From assembly GCA_003635265.1 (NCBI GenBank), contig PYIZ01000048.1:186001-250000 (forward strand): a DNA stretch of 64,000 nucleotides. Direction: 5' to 3'. The position numbers and the translations under genes are program-made. This DNA comes from Candidatus Poribacteria bacterium (GTDB lineage: Bacteria > Poribacteria > WGA-4E > PCPOR2b). Below, one piece after another: positions 62,816-64,000 of the stretch (position 1 is its first letter; each line of letters begins with the position of its first letter). The notes under the pieces are model-generated. The model saw only the letters and a list, made by a program, of their open reading frames with translations, was not told where the DNA came from and did not search any database.

Positions 62816-64000
62816 TTGACGGCTTTTGGTCTCTTTCAGCTGTTGGCTGATGAACCGCACAGTTTTTTCCTTGATAGCGGTATGGATGCCCCCAGTCCCG
62901 CAAAGCGAGGATTCCGCTACGCGGAACTTGGACGCTACTCGTTCATCGGTTCGCATCCTTTCCTGATTTTTCGCAGCAAAGGGACAACCCTCCAGCTAGA
63001 TTGGAGGGACCGGGTCGAACAACGGTCGGGCGATCCGTTTGACGCGCTTCGAGAAATTTTGAATCGACTTCAGTCAGCCCCTCTGCCCGGCGACCTGCCA
63101 TTTATCGGTGGAGTTGGATATTTGGGATATCCCCTTCGCTGCTTCATCGAAGAACTGCCCGCGACAGCACACGATGATCTCAAGCTGCCCGATTGCTACT
63201 TTGCGTTCTACGATGCCATTGTTGCATTTGACCATCTTTCCAATCAGGTCTATCTATGCCGATCCGATGTCAACGATGGTTCTGTGAATCGACCTCAACA
63301 GCGGGTCGAAAAACTCCGCTCGATTCTCCAATCCGAAAATCACCATCCGCAGCTGCACTCCGAAGGGTTCAAGTCTCGCGCTGCGCATTTTACGAAATCC
63401 CCAATCAGATCCAACTTTTCCAAAATAGACTATCTTTCGACCGTGCAGCGGGCAAAGGCTTACATCGCTTCGGGCGACATCTATCAGGTCAATTTATCGC
63501 AACGACTATCAACACTGATTGACTTGCCTCCAGCAGAGTTATACGCCCGCTTGCGTCAATTAAGCCCCGTTCCTTATGGTGCATACCTCCACTGTGGTGA
63601 TTTTCATGTTCTGAGTGCTTCTCCTGAGCGGTTTCTCCATTTTTCGCCAAGCTGCCGAACCGTCGAAACCCGTCCAATCAAAGGGACCCGCCCACGTGGC
63701 TTGACGCCGGAGCTAGATCGTAAGCTAGCAATAGAGTTACTGCATAGCGAAAAGGATCTCGCTGAACTGTTGATGATTGTTGATCTTGAGCGGAATGACC
63801 TCGGGCGCGTCTGTGAGATCGCCTCCATTCATGTACCGGAGCGCGTTGCACTTGAAAGTTATTCCAACATACACCATCTCGTTGCGACTGTCAGAGGGAC
63901 GCTCCGCAGCGACGCTGACCGGATCGATTTACTCAACTCGTGCTTTCCCGGCGGCTCGATCACCGGTGCGCCAAAGATTCGAGCGATGGAACTGATTGAT
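62816..64000 (+). CDS. pabB: Aminodeoxychorismate synthase component I, 3' end beyond window
   Basis: 395 codons are visible and the frame is open at the window end. The chorismate-binding fold is clear: GRYSFIGSHPFL, GDIYQVNLSQRL, SASPERFLHF, ETRPIKGTRPRG, MIVDLERNDLGRVCEI and CFPGGSITGAPKIRAMELID. The Lys in PIKGT is the PabB form (TrpE has Ala), so 4-amino-4-deoxychorismate for folate is the expected product. The start is unsettled: TTG 62816 is the first normal start codon, but similarity seems to extend back to about 62774, where GAAAGGTGGG precedes only ACG, ATC and ATT codons. Confidence 0.92.
   Translation, partial: MTAFGLFQLLADEPHSFFLDSGMDAPSPAKRGFRYAELGRYSFIGSHPFLIFRSKGTTLQLDWRDRVEQRSGDPFDALREILNRLQSAPLPGDLPFIGGVGYLGYPLRCFIEELPATAHDDLKLPDCYFAFYDAIVAFDHLSNQVYLCRSDVNDGSVNRPQQRVEKLRSILQSENHHPQLHSEGFKSRAAHFTKSPIRSNFSKIDYLSTVQRAKAYIASGDIYQVNLSQRLSTLIDLPPAELYARLRQLSPVPYGAYLHCGDFHVLSASPERFLHFSPSCRTVETRPIKGTRPRGLTPELDRKLAIELLHSEKDLAELLMIVDLERNDLGRVCEIASIHVPERVALESYSNIHHLVATVRGTLRSDADRIDLLNSCFPGGSITGAPKIRAMELID

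Noticed and set aside
1..64000. tRNA, rRNA or CRISPR
   Set aside because: No TPsiC-like GGTTCRANNCC in a cloverleaf context, no rRNA sequence and no regularly spaced direct repeats with unique spacers were seen by eye.

Overview
The window looks like a chromosomal segment of a Gram-negative, mostly heterotrophic bacterium. It has outer-membrane beta-barrels, lipoprotein and Sec signals, and an oligopeptidase B. Six PhyH-family (phytanoyl-CoA dioxygenase-like) oxygenases, two Cys-type sulfatases, a Gfo/Idh/MocA oxidoreductase, PD40/TolB-like propellers, a DUF6785-type membrane protein and many short dispersed repeats resemble the gene content described for Candidatus Poribacteria (sponge-associated and marine). 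That assignment is an inference from gene content; no rRNA or other phylogenetic marker was used. No rRNA, tRNA, CRISPR array, prophage or intact IS transposase was seen.

Layout. 1-4.1 kb: 3' end of an outer-membrane barrel gene, a sulfatase and an uncharacterised envelope protein. 4.3-17.1 kb: a catabolic block with a GH43/32-like propeller protein, Gfo/Idh/MocA oxidoreductase, four PhyH dioxygenases, a beta-lactamase-like serine hydrolase, a 2-hydroxyacid dehydrogenase, quinone oxidoreductase, aldose 1-epimerase, Zn-dependent polyol-type dehydrogenase and a PEP-hydrolase-like TIM barrel. 17.2-21.4 kb: a housekeeping run on the minus strand, sppA - trpF - DUF402 - prs. 21.5-26.8 kb: metallophosphoesterase, a MntA/HepT toxin-antitoxin pair, a nicotinamidase-like hydrolase, a very basic 46-residue ORF, an M28 peptidase and an SDR. 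27.2-34.4 kb: oligopeptidase B, a second sulfatase, GH51 arabinofuranosidase and a DUF6785-like membrane protein. 34.7-42.5 kb: translation factor IF-1 with an unusual RG-repeat N-terminal extension, a CinA-like protein, an esterase, cysteine synthase, an MBL-fold protein with a degraded metal site and an S9 peptidase. 42.5-47.1 kb: two MITE-like elements flanking a PhyH-HEAT fusion, a class III aminotransferase and an SDR. 47.2-54.0 kb: GYD protein, HAD phosphatase, TPP enzyme, 3-hydroxyacyl-CoA-type dehydrogenase, two HpcH/HpaI aldolases and a sixth PhyH. 54.1-57.7 kb: a tandemly duplicated secreted PD40 propeller gene, a lipoprotein and a cupredoxin-like protein. 57.9-60.8 kb: a sugar-acid module (DgoD-like dehydratase, DHDPS-family lyase, RraA-family aldolase). 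61.1-64 kb: rsmD, an orphan beta-class DNA methyltransferase and the start of pabB, which runs off the window.

Together the genes suggest a scavenger of sulfated and decorated glycans and small organic acids. Sulfatases and glycosidases would release sugars; epimerase, dehydrogenases, dehydratase and aldolases would process them; PhyH oxygenases would hydroxylate substrates that cannot be named from sequence. The most unusual items are the IF-1 with six QGRG repeats, the PhyH-HEAT fusion, the MITE pair and the tandem PD40 genes with a shared C-terminal tail.
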